A DNA stretch of 38,315 bases from Micrococcales bacterium (GCA_002699445.1 PAAU01000063.1:36249-74563); one strand, 5' to 3'; shown: positions 8,546 to 18,157, counted from the stretch's first letter. Notes: a model not told the origin generated them from the sequence alone. A program made the numbers and translations.

Positions 8546-10396
8546 CTACTCCACCGTTACGGATTTGGCTAGGTTCCGCGGCTGATCTACGTCGTGACCG
8601 CGGACGGTAGCCATCTCGCAGGAGAATACTTGCAGCGGAACAGTTGCGACTAACGGCTGCATCAAGGTTGGCGTAGCAGGCACTCGAATAATGTGATCAG
8701 CGACCGAATTGACTGACTCGTCTCCTTCTTCCGCAACCACGATGGTTCGAGCACCGCGGGCCCGTACCTCTTGGATATTGGACACGATCTTGTCATGGAG
8801 CATGGCACTACTGCTAGGGGAGGGGACAACCACAACGACCGGCAATCCCTCTTCCAGGAGCGCGATTGGACCATGCTTGAGTTCTCCGGCAGCAAATCCT
8901 TCAGCATGCATATACGCCAACTCTTTGAGCTTGAGCGCACCCTCCAAAGCCACCGGGAATCCGACGTGACGGCCGATGAACAGCACCGCTCGGGCCTCAG
9001 CCAACTCTCGCGCGATCGCGCGGACGTCTTCAACGGTGTCCAGCACCAGATCTACCTTGCTCGGCATATCTGCGAGCTGATCTAAAATTCGACGGACTTC
9101 GTCACCGAACATGTTCCCGCGAACCTGTGCCAGATAGAGACCCACCAAATAGGCCGCCACGATCTGGGTGAGAAACGCTTTCGTTGAAGCGACTGCGATT
9201 TCAGGACCCGCGTAGGTGTAGAGCACCGCATCACTCTCTCTGGGGATAGTTGACCCCAGGGTGTTGCAGATTGCAAGCGTCCGAGCACCTTGTTCCCTGG
9301 CATATCGCAGCGCCATTAACGTGTCCATCGTTTCGCCCGATTGCGAGATGGCTATAACGAGGGTGCTTCGCCCCACGATGGGATCCCGATAGCGAAATTC
9401 ACTCGCCAGTTCGACTTCGACGGGGATTCTGGTCCAATGTTCAATGGCGTACTTGGCAACAAGCCCAGCGTGATAAGCCGTGCCACATGCAATGACAACA
9501 ACTTTGTCAATCTCTCGTAATTCGTTGTCATTGATCCGACTGTCATCCAGATGCAACTGTCCACTGCGATCGATTCGACCCCGCATAGTGTCAGCGACCG
9601 CTCGCGGCTGCTCTGCTATCTCTTTCAGCATGAACAGGTCGTATCCACCTTTTTCCGCGGCTGAGGCATCCCAATCAACAGTGAAGGGTTTCGTGTCGAC
9701 TGGTTCCCCATAAAAGTCGGTGACCTCAACCCCACCAGCAGTAAGTTCAACGACCTGGTCCTGTCCCAGCTCAATTGCGTCACGAGTGTGAGCGATAAAC
9801 GCTGCCACGTCGGAAGCCAGGAATGCCTCTCCATCGCCAATGCCCACCACGAGAGGCGAGTTACGGCGAGCGCCGACTATACGATCCGGGCGACGAGCAT
9901 CGACTGCCACGAGCGTGAAAGCTCCGCTCAGCCGTCGGCTTACCTGTCGCATTGCCTCCGCAAGGTCGTCGCCAGTATCGGGCAGAGTTAGAGCCACCAA
10001 GTGAGCCGCCACTTCGCTATCGGTTTCGGACGTCAGGTGGACGCCAGCTTCAGTGAGCTCCTCTCGCAGCTCGGCAAAGTTTTCGATGATGCCGTTATGA
10101 ATAATGGCAACCTTCCCATCCGCGGAGATATGCGGATGGGCGTTGCTGTCAGTGGGACCACCGTGAGTAGCCCATCTGGTGTGACCGATACCCGTCGATG
10201 AGTCCGGCGGTGACTCGGCCGACAGAGCTTCCTCAAGTACGTCAATCTTGCCTGCACGCTTGCGCATCCATAGATCGCCGTCTGCTACGAGCGCGACTCC
10301 AGCGGAGTCATAACCTCGATACTCCAACCGACGAAGACCGGCGACGACGATCTCTAATGCCGAGCCACTGCCGACGTATCCGACGATTCCACACAT
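8546..10396 (-). CDS. glmS: Glutamine--fructose-6-phosphate aminotransferase (isomerizing)
   Basis: First step of UDP-GlcNAc synthesis: fructose-6-phosphate plus glutamine to glucosamine-6-phosphate. 616 residues. Cys2 directly after the initiator (MCGIVGYVG) is the glutaminase nucleophile. The class II amidotransferase domain covers about 2-220 with TRWATHG and HNGIIEN. Two SIS sugar-isomerase domains follow (about 290-420 and 460-600), with SQSGETMDT, STKAFLTQ, ELKHGP and the conserved end DQPRNLAKSVTVE. No glmS ribozyme-like leader is apparent in the 45-base gap to glmM. It neighbours glmM, the next enzyme of the pathway. Confidence 0.98.
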   Translation of the reverse strand: MCGIVGYVGSGSALEIVVAGLRRLEYRGYDSAGVALVADGDLWMRKRAGKIDVLEEALSAESPPDSSTGIGHTRWATHGGPTDSNAHPHISADGKVAIIHNGIIENFAELREELTEAGVHLTSETDSEVAAHLVALTLPDTGDDLAEAMRQVSRRLSGAFTLVAVDARRPDRIVGARRNSPLVVGIGDGEAFLASDVAAFIAHTRDAIELGQDQVVELTAGGVEVTDFYGEPVDTKPFTVDWDASAAEKGGYDLFMLKEIAEQPRAVADTMRGRIDRSGQLHLDDSRINDNELREIDKVVVIACGTAYHAGLVAKYAIEHWTRIPVEVELASEFRYRDPIVGRSTLVIAISQSGETMDTLMALRYAREQGARTLAICNTLGSTIPRESDAVLYTYAGPEIAVASTKAFLTQIVAAYLVGLYLAQVRGNMFGDEVRRILDQLADMPSKVDLVLDTVEDVRAIARELAEARAVLFIGRHVGFPVALEGALKLKELAYMHAEGFAAGELKHGPIALLEEGLPVVVVVPSPSSSAMLHDKIVSNIQEVRARGARTIVVAEEGDESVNSVADHIIRVPATPTLMQPLVATVPLQVFSCEMATVRGHDVDQPRNLAKSVTVE

Positions 10397-10441
10397 GATT
10401 TACAGCCTAGGCCCTGGTTTCGTTTTGATGCCCACGGGACA

Positions 10442-11785
10442 TTAACGGGATAGCCCGAGTTCTGCTTCAACGATAACTGCTAGTTCACTCGCTACCCGCT
10501 CGGCGTCAGCGTAAGAAACCGCTTCCACCATGACGCGCACCAGCGGTTCCGTTCCGGACGGTCGCAACAGGACTCGTCCACTGTCCCCCAAGGCAGACTC
10601 CGCCAGTCGCACCGCCTCACTCACTGCTTCGTTGCTCGGCAGTGCGGCCTTATCCACTCCCGCAACGTTGATGAGAACCTGGGGTAACCGCTCCATGACC
10701 CCCGCCAGATCAGCAAGAGATCGGCCAGTACGGGCAACTCGACTCAGTAGGTGAGAAGCAGTCATGACGCCATCACCAGTCGTGGCATGGTCCAGCAGCA
10801 GAACATGACCACTTTGCTCACCACCAAGATTGAATGAACCGGATTGCATCGCCTCCAAGACGTAGCGATCCCCCACCGCGGTCTCTCTGACAGCAATACC
10901 GTTTTGCTGCATGGCTAACTTGAAGCCCAAGTTCGACATAACGGTGGCTACGACCGTATCTCCGATGAGGGACTCCGCATCTTTCATCCCGACGGCGAGG
11001 ATGGCCATTATTTGATCGCCATCGATCAAGTTCCCTGCGTTGTCGACAGCCAGACATCGATCGGCATCTCCATCATGGGCGATGCCAGCGTCCGCTTCCA
11101 GTTCTCGCACCGCCGAGACCAAATCGTCCATATGGGTCGATCCGCAGCCATCATTTATGTTGTAGCCATCTGGATTACCGTGAATCAACGTCACTGTCGC
11201 CCCGAGAGACCGAAGCGCTAACGGGGCAGCCTCGCTCGCAGCACCATTTGCTGCATCGACAACCACATGAAGCCCGTCTAGCCGATGCGGCACCGTCCCA
11301 ACAACGTGGTCAACATAATCCTGCAAGGGAGCTCCGCCCCCACGTATTCGACCGACTTCTGCTCCGGTGGGTCCTGAATCGTCAGTCTCCAGCAAGGCTT
11401 CGATGCGGTCCTCTACCTCGTCGGGCAACTTGTTGCCGCCTCGGGCGAAAAACTTAATTCCATTATCTGGCATCGGATTGTGCGAAGCCGACAGCACGAC
11501 CCCAAAGTCCGCACCGCTGGAATCAGTCAGGTAGGCGACCGCGGGGGTAGGGACAATGCCTGCGTCCCATACGTCGACTCCGGCCGCAGCGAGCCCGGCG
11601 ATTACTGCCGCCGATAGGAACTCGCCACTCGCTCGTGGGTCGCGCCCTACAACTGCGGTGGGACGGACCGATGTCTTTGACCCCAAGACTCGAGCACCTG
11701 CCTCGGCGACGGCTAAGGCCAGTTCAGGCGTTAAGTCTCGGTTCGCCAAACCTCGAATACCGTCTGTACCAAACAGGCGTGTCAC
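10442..11785 (-). CDS. glmM: Phosphoglucosamine mutase
   Basis: Converts glucosamine-6-phosphate to glucosamine-1-phosphate. GTG at 11785 gives 447 residues starting [11 protein letters not shown], the family's normal N-terminus; GAGG lies six bases upstream. An in-frame upstream ATG would run into rpsI and is rejected. The active phosphoserine is Ser101 in LSASHNP, the metal loop is DGDADRC, the sugar-binding loop is GGEQSGH and the phosphate-binding loop is [10 protein letters not shown]. It starts seven bases after rpsI and is probably cotranscribed with rplM-rpsI. Confidence 0.97.
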   Translation of the reverse strand: MTRLFGTDGIRGLANRDLTPELALAVAEAGARVLGSKTSVRPTAVVGRDPRASGEFLSAAVIAGLAAAGVDVWDAGIVPTPAVAYLTDSSGADFGVVLSASHNPMPDNGIKFFARGGNKLPDEVEDRIEALLETDDSGPTGAEVGRIRGGGAPLQDYVDHVVGTVPHRLDGLHVVVDAANGAASEAAPLALRSLGATVTLIHGNPDGYNINDGCGSTHMDDLVSAVRELEADAGIAHDGDADRCLAVDNAGNLIDGDQIMAILAVGMKDAESLIGDTVVATVMSNLGFKLAMQQNGIAVRETAVGDRYVLEAMQSGSFNLGGEQSGHVLLLDHATTGDGVMTASHLLSRVARTGRSLADLAGVMERLPQVLINVAGVDKAALPSNEAVSEAVRLAESALGDSGRVLLRPSGTEPLVRVMVEAVSYADAERVASELAVIVEAELGLSR

Positions 11786-11792
11786 AACAGCC

Positions 11793-12395
11793 TCAGCGCT
11801 TGGAATACTGCGGTGCCTTACGAGCCTTCTTAAGGCCGTACTTCTTTCGCTCCTTGGCACGAGCGTCACGACTCAGGAAACCAGCTTTCTTCAGCTCGGG
11901 ACGGAACGCATCAGTATCCAGGTCATTAAGTGCACGAGCGACGGCGAGGCGGAGTGCACCCGCTTGACCGGACGATCCACCACCATCAATCCGCGCGACC
12001 ACGTCAAATCGATCCGTGGTCCCAGTGATCGCGAAAGGGCTGGCTACCGTCTGCTGATGAACTTTGTCCGGGAAGTACTCCGCCAGACTTCGACCATTCA
12101 CTTGCCAGCCACCCGATCCAGGCAACAGTCGCACACGGGCAATCGCTTCCTTGCGGCGTCCGGTGGCCGTCTCCTTACCGGTAGCCGCGGGAATAACGAC
12201 CTCAGCAACTGCTTCCGCAGTCTCTTGAGCCACTTCTTCGACGACGGCCTCAGCGGCTGCTACCTCAGCCACTTCCTCGACGACGGCCTCAGCGGCTGCT
12301 ACCTCAGCCACTTCTTCGACGACGGCCTCAGCGGCCGCTTCTTCCACGACGGCGTCGGCGGTCTCTAGGTCTGCTGTGCTGTCTTGCTCGGTCAC
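11793..12395 (-). CDS. rpsI: 30S ribosomal protein S9 with repetitive acidic N-terminal extension
   Basis: The conserved S9 domain occupies about residues 72-200: [12 protein letters not shown], the [10 protein letters not shown] loop and the basic tail ending QYSKR that reaches the P-site tRNA. Ahead of it lie about 70 residues rich in Ala, Val and Glu, including three copies of a 13-residue unit ([13 protein letters not shown] and variants). Total length of 200 is well above the usual 130 or so. N-terminal extensions of S9 are known in actinobacteria, but this exact repetition is striking. GTG at 12395 overlaps the rplM stop as GTGA. Confidence 0.97.
   Translation of the reverse strand: MTEQDSTADLETADAVVEEAAAEAVVEEVAEVAAAEAVVEEVAEVAAAEAVVEEVAQETAEAVAEVVIPAATGKETATGRRKEAIARVRLLPGSGGWQVNGRSLAEYFPDKVHQQTVASPFAITGTTDRFDVVARIDGGGSSGQAGALRLAVARALNDLDTDAFRPELKKAGFLSRDARAKERKKYGLKKARKAPQYSKR
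12231..12347 (-). repeat. 39-bp tandem repeat inside rpsI (three copies)
   Basis: Copies start (plus-strand coordinates) at 12231, 12270 and 12309, a period of 39 bases or 13 codons. The first two copies differ by a single T/C change and the third degenerates at its end. It encodes the [13 protein letters not shown] units of the S9 extension. Such near-identity at the DNA level suggests recent duplication or slippage, always in multiples of three. Confidence 0.9.
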
Positions 12396-12835
12396 TGGGC
12401 CACCTGGGTGATCTCGTAGGGACTGGGTTTCTGGGCGCTGTGGGGGTGTTCGGGACCTGCATAGACCTTGAGCTTGGTCAGCTGCTGTCGTCCTAAGGTG
12501 TTGTGCGGCAGCATTCCACCAACGGCCTTTTCGATAAGGCGCCGCGGGTTTTCTGCACGCAGCTCACCGTACGGCTTGCTCGACAGGCCGCCTGGGTAAT
12601 TGGAGTGGCGGTAATCCAGCTTGTCGGTAGCCTTAGACCCTCCCAGGGCCACTTTGTCCGCATTGATGATGACAACGAAGTCACCGACATCGATATGCGG
12701 TGCGAAACTCGGCTTGTGCTTGCCGCGTAGCAGCCGTGCTGCTTGGCTGGCCAGCCGACCGAGCACGACATCTTGCGCGTCGATGACGTACCAATCGCGC
12801 TCGATTTCACCCGGCTTGGGCGTATAGGTGCGCAC
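12392..12835 (-). CDS. rplM: 50S ribosomal protein L13
   Basis: 147 residues from GTG at 12835 ([20 protein letters not shown]), with AGGGAG five bases upstream. An in-frame ATG at 12934 would extend the protein by 33 non-conserved residues across the promoter and leader, so it is rejected. Hallmarks: [28 protein letters not shown], and [13 protein letters not shown] near the C-terminus. It begins a new transcription unit with rpsI. Confidence 0.98.
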   Translation of the reverse strand: MRTYTPKPGEIERDWYVIDAQDVVLGRLASQAARLLRGKHKPSFAPHIDVGDFVVIINADKVALGGSKATDKLDYRHSNYPGGLSSKPYGELRAENPRRLIEKAVGGMLPHNTLGRQQLTKLKVYAGPEHPHSAQKPSPYEITQVAQ

Positions 12836-12923
12836 GTTTGCTCCCTGAATTCCTACGGTTCGTGGTTGTTCCTGCGGCCGGCACATCCGTGAAGACGACG
12901 CGTAGCAACGCAGCAACCTTGCA

Positions 12924-12953
12924 ATGGTACCCACGAGCAGGCCGACCGGTCAA
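12924..12953 (-). promoter_or_regulatory. Promoter of rplM-rpsI
   Basis: Minus-strand TTGACC (12953-12948) and TACCAT (12929-12924), 18 bases apart, form a good housekeeping promoter. The expected start near 12917 leaves a leader of about 80 nt before the GTG at 12835. The str operon promoter in this window has the same TTGACC box and the same 18-base spacing. Confidence 0.65.
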
Positions 12954-13018
12954 AGTCGCACTGCTCACATTTCTCTTGCCGCCCTCCTGTCGGGGACTGG
13001 ATCCAGAACCTTGATCCC

Positions 13019-13987
13019 TCAGGAATGTAAGGTCATGTCGGTGATCTCGGTGTTCACCCGAGTACCTTTTGTGCCGTCCAGGATTCCTGGTAGGTCCTCC
13101 AGGGCTCCGATGACGGCCGACGATCCTGGACGCTTACGCGCAAAATCTGCTGCTGCTTCCACCTTGGGGCCCATCGACCCGGCTGGGAACTCAAACTCCT
13201 CGATCTGATCCGGTGACGCCGCCTTGATGCCTCGCTGATCGGGTGTCCCCCAGTCGAGGTAGACCGCCGCCGCGTCGGTGGCGATGACGAGCAGATCAGC
13301 TTGTATGTCTTCGGCGAGAACCATCGACGATCTGTCCTTGTCGATTACTGCTTCGACTCCCACGAGATGCTTTGGGTTGTAGTCAAAGGGCCCAGCTATA
13401 TAGTCGCCGTCCAGGTACATGGTGGGAATACCGCCACCACCGGTGCATACAACGACCGCACCCATATCTAGGAGCACCTTTATCGGCCGAATCTGGAAGA
13501 TGCGTTTCGGCTCTGGCGAGGGCACTACTCGACGCCACGCATCTCCATCCGGCTTGACCTTCCAGTCGCGTTCTTCCGCGAGCCGTTTCGCGTCCTTCTC
13601 GGAGTAAATGGGGCCAACGAACTTGCTGGGATCGGCCATCGCCGGATCATCTGCGTCAACTTCCGTCATCGTCAACAAAGTTGCTATCGGCTTATCTATC
13701 GGCAGCAGATTTCCCAGCTCTTGCTCAATGAAGTAGCCGATCATGCCTTCCGTTTGAGCACCCAGCACATCAAACGGGTATTCCGACTCTTCTTCGTAGG
13801 AAGAGGCCTGAAGTGATAGGAGGCCTACCTGCGGCCCGTTGCCATGCGAAATAACCAGCTCGTTGTCTAAAGCTACTGGTGACAGGGCCTGGCAGGCCTT
13901 ACGAACATTCTCCCGCTGGCTTTCCACTGTCATGGGTTCGCCTCGCTTCTGCAACGCGTTACCACCCAGCGCTACTACCAATCGCAT
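13019..13987 (-). CDS. arcC: Carbamate kinase
   Basis: Amino-acid-kinase-fold enzyme that makes ATP from carbamoyl phosphate and ADP (or the reverse). 322 residues, a normal length. Features: VVALGGNAL at the N-terminus, [10 protein letters not shown] (about 47-56), [36 protein letters not shown] with the lysine for nucleotide binding, and [13 protein letters not shown] at 13987 follows GGAGGAATCA. No arginine deiminase or ornithine carbamoyltransferase gene is present nearby, so whether it degrades arginine or another carbamoyl source cannot be told. It lies alone between truA and rplM, apparently with its own promoter. Confidence 0.95.
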   Translation of the reverse strand: MRLVVALGGNALQKRGEPMTVESQRENVRKACQALSPVALDNELVISHGNGPQVGLLSLQASSYEEESEYPFDVLGAQTEGMIGYFIEQELGNLLPIDKPIATLLTMTEVDADDPAMADPSKFVGPIYSEKDAKRLAEERDWKVKPDGDAWRRVVPSPEPKRIFQIRPIKVLLDMGAVVVCTGGGGIPTMYLDGDYIAGPFDYNPKHLVGVEAVIDKDRSSMVLAEDIQADLLVIATDAAAVYLDWGTPDQRGIKAASPDQIEEFEFPAGSMGPKVEAAADFARKRPGSSAVIGALEDLPGILDGTKGTRVNTEITDMTLHS

Positions 13988-14042
13988 TGATTCCTCCGAC
14001 TTGAGTAGTGGCTGATATTTCCGGCGCTAGCGTCGCAGATTC

Positions 14043-14070
14043 ACGATATGAATGCGCACCTATCGATCAA
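14043..14070 (-). promoter_or_regulatory. Candidate promoter of arcC
   Basis: Minus-strand TTGATC (14070-14065) and TATCGT (14048-14043) are 16 bases apart and fit TTGnnn / TAnnnT. The start near 14036 gives a leader of about 50 nt before the ATG at 13987, which has a strong GGAGG site. The only gene-free gap around arcC large enough for a promoter is this one. Confidence 0.45.
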
Positions 14071-14086
14071 CAGGTCGCTTCTTGCG

Positions 14087-14950
14087 TTAATCCGCTTCCG
14101 GCTTCAACTGTCGCAACTGTCTCGATTCACGAACTCTGCTCGCCAATCCGTTGTCCGGGGGATATTCGACTCGCTCTAGTACTAATCCTCGGGCCGACAC
14201 GACGCCTGCAGCCGAATCCCGTTGGCCGGCCGCCAAAACCGCAGCTACCCACCTTGGGGCACGTCTGCCTTCACCCACGGCCACCAACGCCCCCACGACT
14301 GAACGAACCATAGAATGACAGAACGCATCGGCGCCGAGTGCGATCTCAATCAGATCATTCGCATCACGATGCACCGTGGCATAGTCCAGTCGTCGGATAG
14401 TCGTCGCGCCCTCACGCGCCCGGCAGAAGGCGGCAAAGTCGTGCTCTCCCAACAGGCTTTGCGCCGCTACCGCCATCGCGTCGGTATCCAGGTGGCGAGG
14501 ATGAAATAGTACCCAGTGCCGAGTCAGGGGATCGCGCTGCTCGGCCACATCACAAATCCGATAGACATAGTGCCGCGACTGAGCCGCGAATCGTGCATCG
14601 AAGTGCGGAGGTGCTGGTTCCACACGCCGACATCTGATCTGCGGGCCGATCAGCCGATTCAGTTGCGCAGTGAGTCCGTGCCAGGTTCGCCGCTGAAGGG
14701 ATTCGTCTGGAAGGTCGGAATGAGCTACTTGACCGCGCGCATGAACCCCGGCATCGGTGCGACCGGCACAATAAACTGCGGTGTGGCGACCGCAAATCTC
14801 TGAGAGCGCGTCCTCGATTCTCTGCTGGATCGTTTCACGACCTGGCTGACGAGCCCATCCGGAGAAGCCGGTTCCGTCGTAGGACAAATCCAGCCGTACA
14901 CGGGTAAAACCTTCCGGAACGGCGCGGGAATCCGTGCCAGGACCACTCAC
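14087..14950 (-). CDS. truA: tRNA pseudouridine(38-40) synthase TruA
   Basis: Isomerises uridines 38-40 in the anticodon arm. 287 residues. The catalytic Asp66 is in [11 protein letters not shown], preceded by the [16 protein letters not shown] strand; HDFAAFCR and [17 protein letters not shown] in the C-terminal half are also diagnostic. GTG at 14950 overlaps the rplQ stop (GTGA). The location after rplQ is standard in actinobacteria. Confidence 0.96.
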   Translation of the reverse strand: MSGPGTDSRAVPEGFTRVRLDLSYDGTGFSGWARQPGRETIQQRIEDALSEICGRHTAVYCAGRTDAGVHARGQVAHSDLPDESLQRRTWHGLTAQLNRLIGPQIRCRRVEPAPPHFDARFAAQSRHYVYRICDVAEQRDPLTRHWVLFHPRHLDTDAMAVAAQSLLGEHDFAAFCRAREGATTIRRLDYATVHRDANDLIEIALGADAFCHSMVRSVVGALVAVGEGRRAPRWVAAVLAAGQRDSAAGVVSARGLVLERVEYPPDNGLASRVRESRQLRQLKPEAD

Positions 14951-15540
14951 TTCTTGGCGTCGTCCTCCGCGTCCGTCGCTGCGGTCACTTCAGAATCCTC
15001 AGCCTCTGTGTCCGCGGCAACGGCCCCGTGTGCTTCCGTTGAATCATCCTGCTGGTCCGCTGCGGGAGCCTCAACAACTTCCTCTGCCTTGACCTCATCA
15101 GCCTTATCGGTTGTTTCAGCCGCTGCCTGATCCTTGGCCGCGCGCTTGGTAGCTGCGGTAGCTTCCGCCACGGTCTGCTCTTCCAGCGGTTCAACCAACT
15201 CGATGACCGCCATGGGAGCGTTATCGCCCTTGCGCGGTCCGATCTTGGTGATTCTGGTGTAACCACCGGGGCGACCGGCGTAGCCGGGAGCAATCTCGGT
15301 AAACAGCTCGTGCACCACTGTTCGGTCTCGGATCACCGAGGCGACTTGGCGTCGGGCCGCGAGATCACCGCGCTTGGCTTTGGTGACCAAACGCTCTGCG
15401 AACGGACGCAGCCGCTTGGCCTTCGCCTCGGTAGTAGTGATCCGGCCATGCTCAAACAGTGATGACGCCATATTGGCCAGCATCAATCGCTGATGCGCCG
15501 GGCTGCCGCCGAAGCGGGTTCCCTTGGTCGGGGTGGGCAT
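14947..15540 (-). CDS. rplQ: 50S ribosomal protein L17 with acidic C-terminal tail
   Basis: The conserved L17 domain is in residues 1-120 ([17 protein letters not shown], the [20 protein letters not shown] helix region, [20 protein letters not shown]). A tail of about 75 residues follows, rich in Ala, Glu, Asp and Thr and ending AEDDAKK. Tails on L17 are known in actinobacteria; this is a long one. 25 bases separate it from rpoA, and truA overlaps its end. Confidence 0.97.
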   Translation of the reverse strand: MPTPTKGTRFGGSPAHQRLMLANMASSLFEHGRITTTEAKAKRLRPFAERLVTKAKRGDLAARRQVASVIRDRTVVHELFTEIAPGYAGRPGGYTRITKIGPRKGDNAPMAVIELVEPLEEQTVAEATAATKRAAKDQAAAETTDKADEVKAEEVVEAPAADQQDDSTEAHGAVAADTEAEDSEVTAATDAEDDAKK

Positions 15541-15565
15541 GACTACTCCTGACTAGTTCGGTAAC

Positions 15566-16579
15566 TCAGTACTGCTCGGTTTCGACGTAGCCGCCATCGT
15601 CATCGCCGTAGTAGACGACCTGAGACGGATCGAACCCAGGTGGGCTATCGCGTAGCGCCAGCCCCATCTCGTTAAGCTTGATTTTCACTTCGTCAATACT
15701 CTTACTGCCGAAGTTACGAATATCCAGCAAGTCTGCCTCAGAGCGGGTGATCAGCTCGCCCACCGTCTGCACGCCTTCACGCTTGAGGCAGTTGTGAGAA
15801 CGAACCGAGAGGTTCAAGGCATCAATGGACGTCGCCAGCAGAGCGTTATCTTCCTCTTCCTCCGGAGACGGCCCAAGATCAAGACCCTCCGCCTCGGTAT
15901 TCAACTCGCGGGCGAGACCAAAGAGTTCCACGAGCGTACGGCCCGCAGAAGCCACGGCGTCCCGAGGGAAAATAGATGGCTGAGTAGTCACGTCAACGAT
16001 CAGCCGATCGTAGTCAGTACGCTGTTCCACACGGGTGGCCTCAACCTTGTAGGTCACCTTCAGCACCGGCGAGTAGATCGAATCGACAGGGATCCGGCCA
16101 ATTTCGACTCCGGCGTCCCGTGGCGGTGCCTGCGCTGATACGTAGCCACGACCCGCTTCGATAGTGAGTTCCATTTCCAACTGACCGCGCTCATCGAGTG
16201 AGGCGAGTACCAGATCTGGATTGTGTACTTCGACTCCCGCGGGCAACTGAATGTCAGCCGCGGTGACCAGTCCGGGACCGGTGCGATGGATGTAAGCAGT
16301 CGCTACGTCATCACCGTCGATCGACACAACTAGAGATTTCACATTCAGAATGATCTCTGTGACATCTTCCTTGACGCCCTCGATGGTCGAGAACTCATGC
16401 TGAATGCCATCAATCTTGATGCTGGTGACAGCAGCTCCAGGAATACTGGACAGCAACGTGCGACGCAGGGAGTTTCCCAGGGTGTAGCCGAAACCTGGCT
16501 CCAGCGGCTCCAGCACGAATCGTGATCGGTAATCCGAGATCGGTTCCTCGCGCAGAACGGGTCGTTTGGTGATGAGCAC
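15566..16579 (-). CDS. rpoA: DNA-directed RNA polymerase subunit alpha
   Basis: 337 residues. The N-terminal dimerisation domain shows [30 protein letters not shown] and [12 protein letters not shown]. After an acidic linker (SPEEEEDN, near 238-245) comes the C-terminal domain with [16 protein letters not shown] and [17 protein letters not shown], the surface that contacts UP elements and activators. GTG at 16579 has AAAGGA eight bases upstream. Two hairpins occupy the spacer before it. Confidence 0.98.
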   Translation of the reverse strand: MLITKRPVLREEPISDYRSRFVLEPLEPGFGYTLGNSLRRTLLSSIPGAAVTSIKIDGIQHEFSTIEGVKEDVTEIILNVKSLVVSIDGDDVATAYIHRTGPGLVTAADIQLPAGVEVHNPDLVLASLDERGQLEMELTIEAGRGYVSAQAPPRDAGVEIGRIPVDSIYSPVLKVTYKVEATRVEQRTDYDRLIVDVTTQPSIFPRDAVASAGRTLVELFGLARELNTEAEGLDLGPSPEEEEDNALLATSIDALNLSVRSHNCLKREGVQTVGELITRSEADLLDIRNFGSKSIDEVKIKLNEMGLALRDSPPGFDPSQVVYYGDDDGGYVETEQY

Positions 16580-16597
16580 TTCTTTTTTCCTTTCCGT

Positions 16598-16647
16598 GGA
16601 CGCCCGCTATATGACGTCCAAGACTGGTCGGGGCCGTGCGACCCCGT
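16598..16647 (-). promoter_or_regulatory. Two hairpins in the rpsD-rpoA spacer
   Basis: The 71-base spacer holds two inverted repeats. At 16626-16647, GGTCG/CGACC or, alternatively, CGGGG/CCCCG can pair directly after the rpsD stop. At 16598-16619, TGGACG-type arms (six pairs including 16597/16620, 12-base loop) lie just ahead of the rpoA ribosome-binding site. Neither is followed by a U-run, so a terminator is not supported. They could tune rpoA translation or mark a processing site. Confidence 0.3.
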
Positions 16648-16650
16648 GGA

Positions 16651-17280
16651 TCACTTCGAGTAGAACTCGACGATCAGCTGTTCCTGCACTTCCGTGTCAA
16701 TCGCTTCCCGCTCGGGCAGCGAATGGACCAGGATGCGCAGCTGGGTGGGGATCGCTTCGAGCCAGCCCGGCACGGTGCGCAGGCCAGCATCGTTGATCGC
16801 GGCGAGGAATGGAGTCAACTCGCGAGAGGAGGCTTTCACCTCGATGATGTCGGTAGGACTAACCCGGTAAGACGGAATATCCACCTTGTGTCCATTGACG
16901 GTGAAATGGCCGTGAAGTACTAACTGGCGCGCCATATCGCGAGACGACGCGAAACCGGCTCGGTAAACGACGTTGTCCAGTCGGCTTTCCAGAATCTGGA
17001 GCAAGTTCTCGCCGGTCTTGCCGGAACGACGAGATGCCTCGGAGAAGTAGCCGCGGAACTGCTTCTCGAGAATGCCGTAAATGCGCGCGAGCTTCTGCTT
17101 TTCCCGCATCTGCAGTAGGTACTCGGACTCTTTGGTCCGCCGTGCTTGTCCATGCATACCCGGTGGGTAGGCCTTCCGCTTCTCCAACGGACAGTTGGTG
17201 TAGCACTTGCTCCCCTTGAGGAACAGCTTTGTCTTTTCCCGGCGGCAGCGCTTGCAGTCGGGACCGGTGTATCGGGCCAT
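16651..17280 (-). CDS. rpsD: 30S ribosomal protein S4, zinc-knuckle (C+) form
   Basis: 209 residues from ATG at 17280 (MARYTGPDCKRCRREK); an upstream extension overlapping rpsK is rejected. Four cysteines, Cys9, Cys12, Cys26 and Cys30, form a zinc-knuckle motif, the C+ type of S4. The S4 RNA-binding domain is visible as RLDNVVYRAGFASSRDMARQ and VLHGHFTVNGHKVDIPSYRV; the end EQLIVEFYSK is standard. The familiar mycobacterial S4 lacks these cysteines, so the form is worth noting for this phylum. S4 nucleates 30S assembly and is a translational regulator in other bacteria. Confidence 0.98.
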   Translation of the reverse strand: MARYTGPDCKRCRREKTKLFLKGSKCYTNCPLEKRKAYPPGMHGQARRTKESEYLLQMREKQKLARIYGILEKQFRGYFSEASRRSGKTGENLLQILESRLDNVVYRAGFASSRDMARQLVLHGHFTVNGHKVDIPSYRVSPTDIIEVKASSRELTPFLAAINDAGLRTVPGWLEAIPTQLRILVHSLPEREAIDTEVQEQLIVEFYSK

Positions 17281-17296
17281 GCTCGTTATCTCCTGC

Positions 17297-17695
17297 TCAG
17301 ACGCGGCGCCGCTTGGGCGGGCGGCAACCATTGAAGGCGATCGGGGTGACATCGGAAATGGATCCAACCTCAAGGCCGGTGGCCTGGAGGGAACGGATGG
17401 CGGTCTCACGGCCGGAGCCTGGGCCACGGACGTACACATCAACCTTGCGCATTCCGTGATCCATAGCCCGACGAGCCGCAGCTTCGGCTGCCATCTGGGC
17501 CGCGAAAGGCGTCGACTTGCGGCTGCCCTTAAAACCGACCTGGCCCGCGGAGGACCAGGCGATTACGGCGCCGGTTGGGTCGGTGATGGTGATGATCGTG
17601 TTGTTGAACGTACTCTTGATATGAGCATGCCCGTGGGCGACGTTCTTCTTTTCCTTGCGGCGCACTTTCTTGGCGCCGGGACTCTTGGGAGCCAT
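17297..17695 (-). CDS. rpsK: 30S ribosomal protein S11
   Basis: 132 residues. Conserved elements: [18 protein letters not shown], the [21 protein letters not shown] segment, [12 protein letters not shown] and the C-terminal [18 protein letters not shown]. Platform protein of the 30S subunit. Lies 16 bases before rpsD and 44 bases after rpsM, in the usual alpha-operon order. Confidence 0.98.
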   Translation of the reverse strand: MAPKSPGAKKVRRKEKKNVAHGHAHIKSTFNNTIITITDPTGAVIAWSSAGQVGFKGSRKSTPFAAQMAAEAAARRAMDHGMRKVDVYVRGPGSGRETAIRSLQATGLEVGSISDVTPIAFNGCRPPKRRRV

Positions 17696-17739
17696 ATGGT
17701 CGGTTCTCTCCTACGTTGTCGAGTATTGGATCGGGGCCG

Positions 17740-18111
17740 TTAAGCCTTCTTCTTGCCCGCGACGGCTTTGCGCGGTCCCTTTCGGGTACGGGCATTGGTG
17801 TGCGTACGCTGCCCGTGGACCGGGAGGCCGCGCCGGTGGCGGATTCCCTGGTATGACCCGATCTCTACCTTTCGGCGGATATCGGCCTGAACTTCGCGAC
17901 GCAAATCGCCCTCGACCTGGAGATTGCCCTCGATCCAATCGCGTAAAGCGATCAGTTCAGGGTCGCCTAACTCATGGACCCGGATGTTTGGGTCAATCCC
18001 GGTATCGGCCAGAGCCTGCTTGGACCGGGAACGACCTACTCCGTAAATGTAGGTAAGTGCCACCTCGACCCGCTTATCGCGGGGCAGGTCAACACCAACT
18101 AGACGTGCCAT
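17740..18111 (-). CDS. rpsM: 30S ribosomal protein S13
   Basis: 123 residues from ATG at 18111 ([16 protein letters not shown]). The in-frame extension to 18216 covers a structured spacer and is not conserved. Shows [13 protein letters not shown] (helix-hairpin-like), [20 protein letters not shown], and the [22 protein letters not shown] tail that contacts P-site tRNA. First gene of the alpha-operon part, after a 150-base gap with tandem hairpins. Confidence 0.98.
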   Translation of the reverse strand: MARLVGVDLPRDKRVEVALTYIYGVGRSRSKQALADTGIDPNIRVHELGDPELIALRDWIEGNLQVEGDLRREVQADIRRKVEIGSYQGIRHRRGLPVHGQRTHTNARTRKGPRKAVAGKKKA

Positions 18112-18157
18112 CGGGCGTTTCCTTTTCTTGTCGCGACGGGTCCTGCAAGTCACCGAT

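Noticed and set aside
10397-10441. glmS-type ribozyme or riboswitch upstream of glmS
   Set aside because: The gap to glmM is only 45 bases and shows no suitable structure; glmS ribozymes need a much longer leader.
12836-12934. N-terminal extension of rplM to an upstream ATG
   Set aside because: The extra residues are not L13-like and the region holds the -10 box and leader; the GTG at 12835 has a good ribosome site.
13000-13018. CTGGATCCAG palindrome just after arcC as a terminator
   Set aside because: The palindrome (plus-strand near 12997-13006) has no loop and no U-run.
17281-17442. N-terminal extension of rpsD
   Set aside because: Overlaps the end of rpsK in another frame; the conserved S4 start MARYTG is at 17280.
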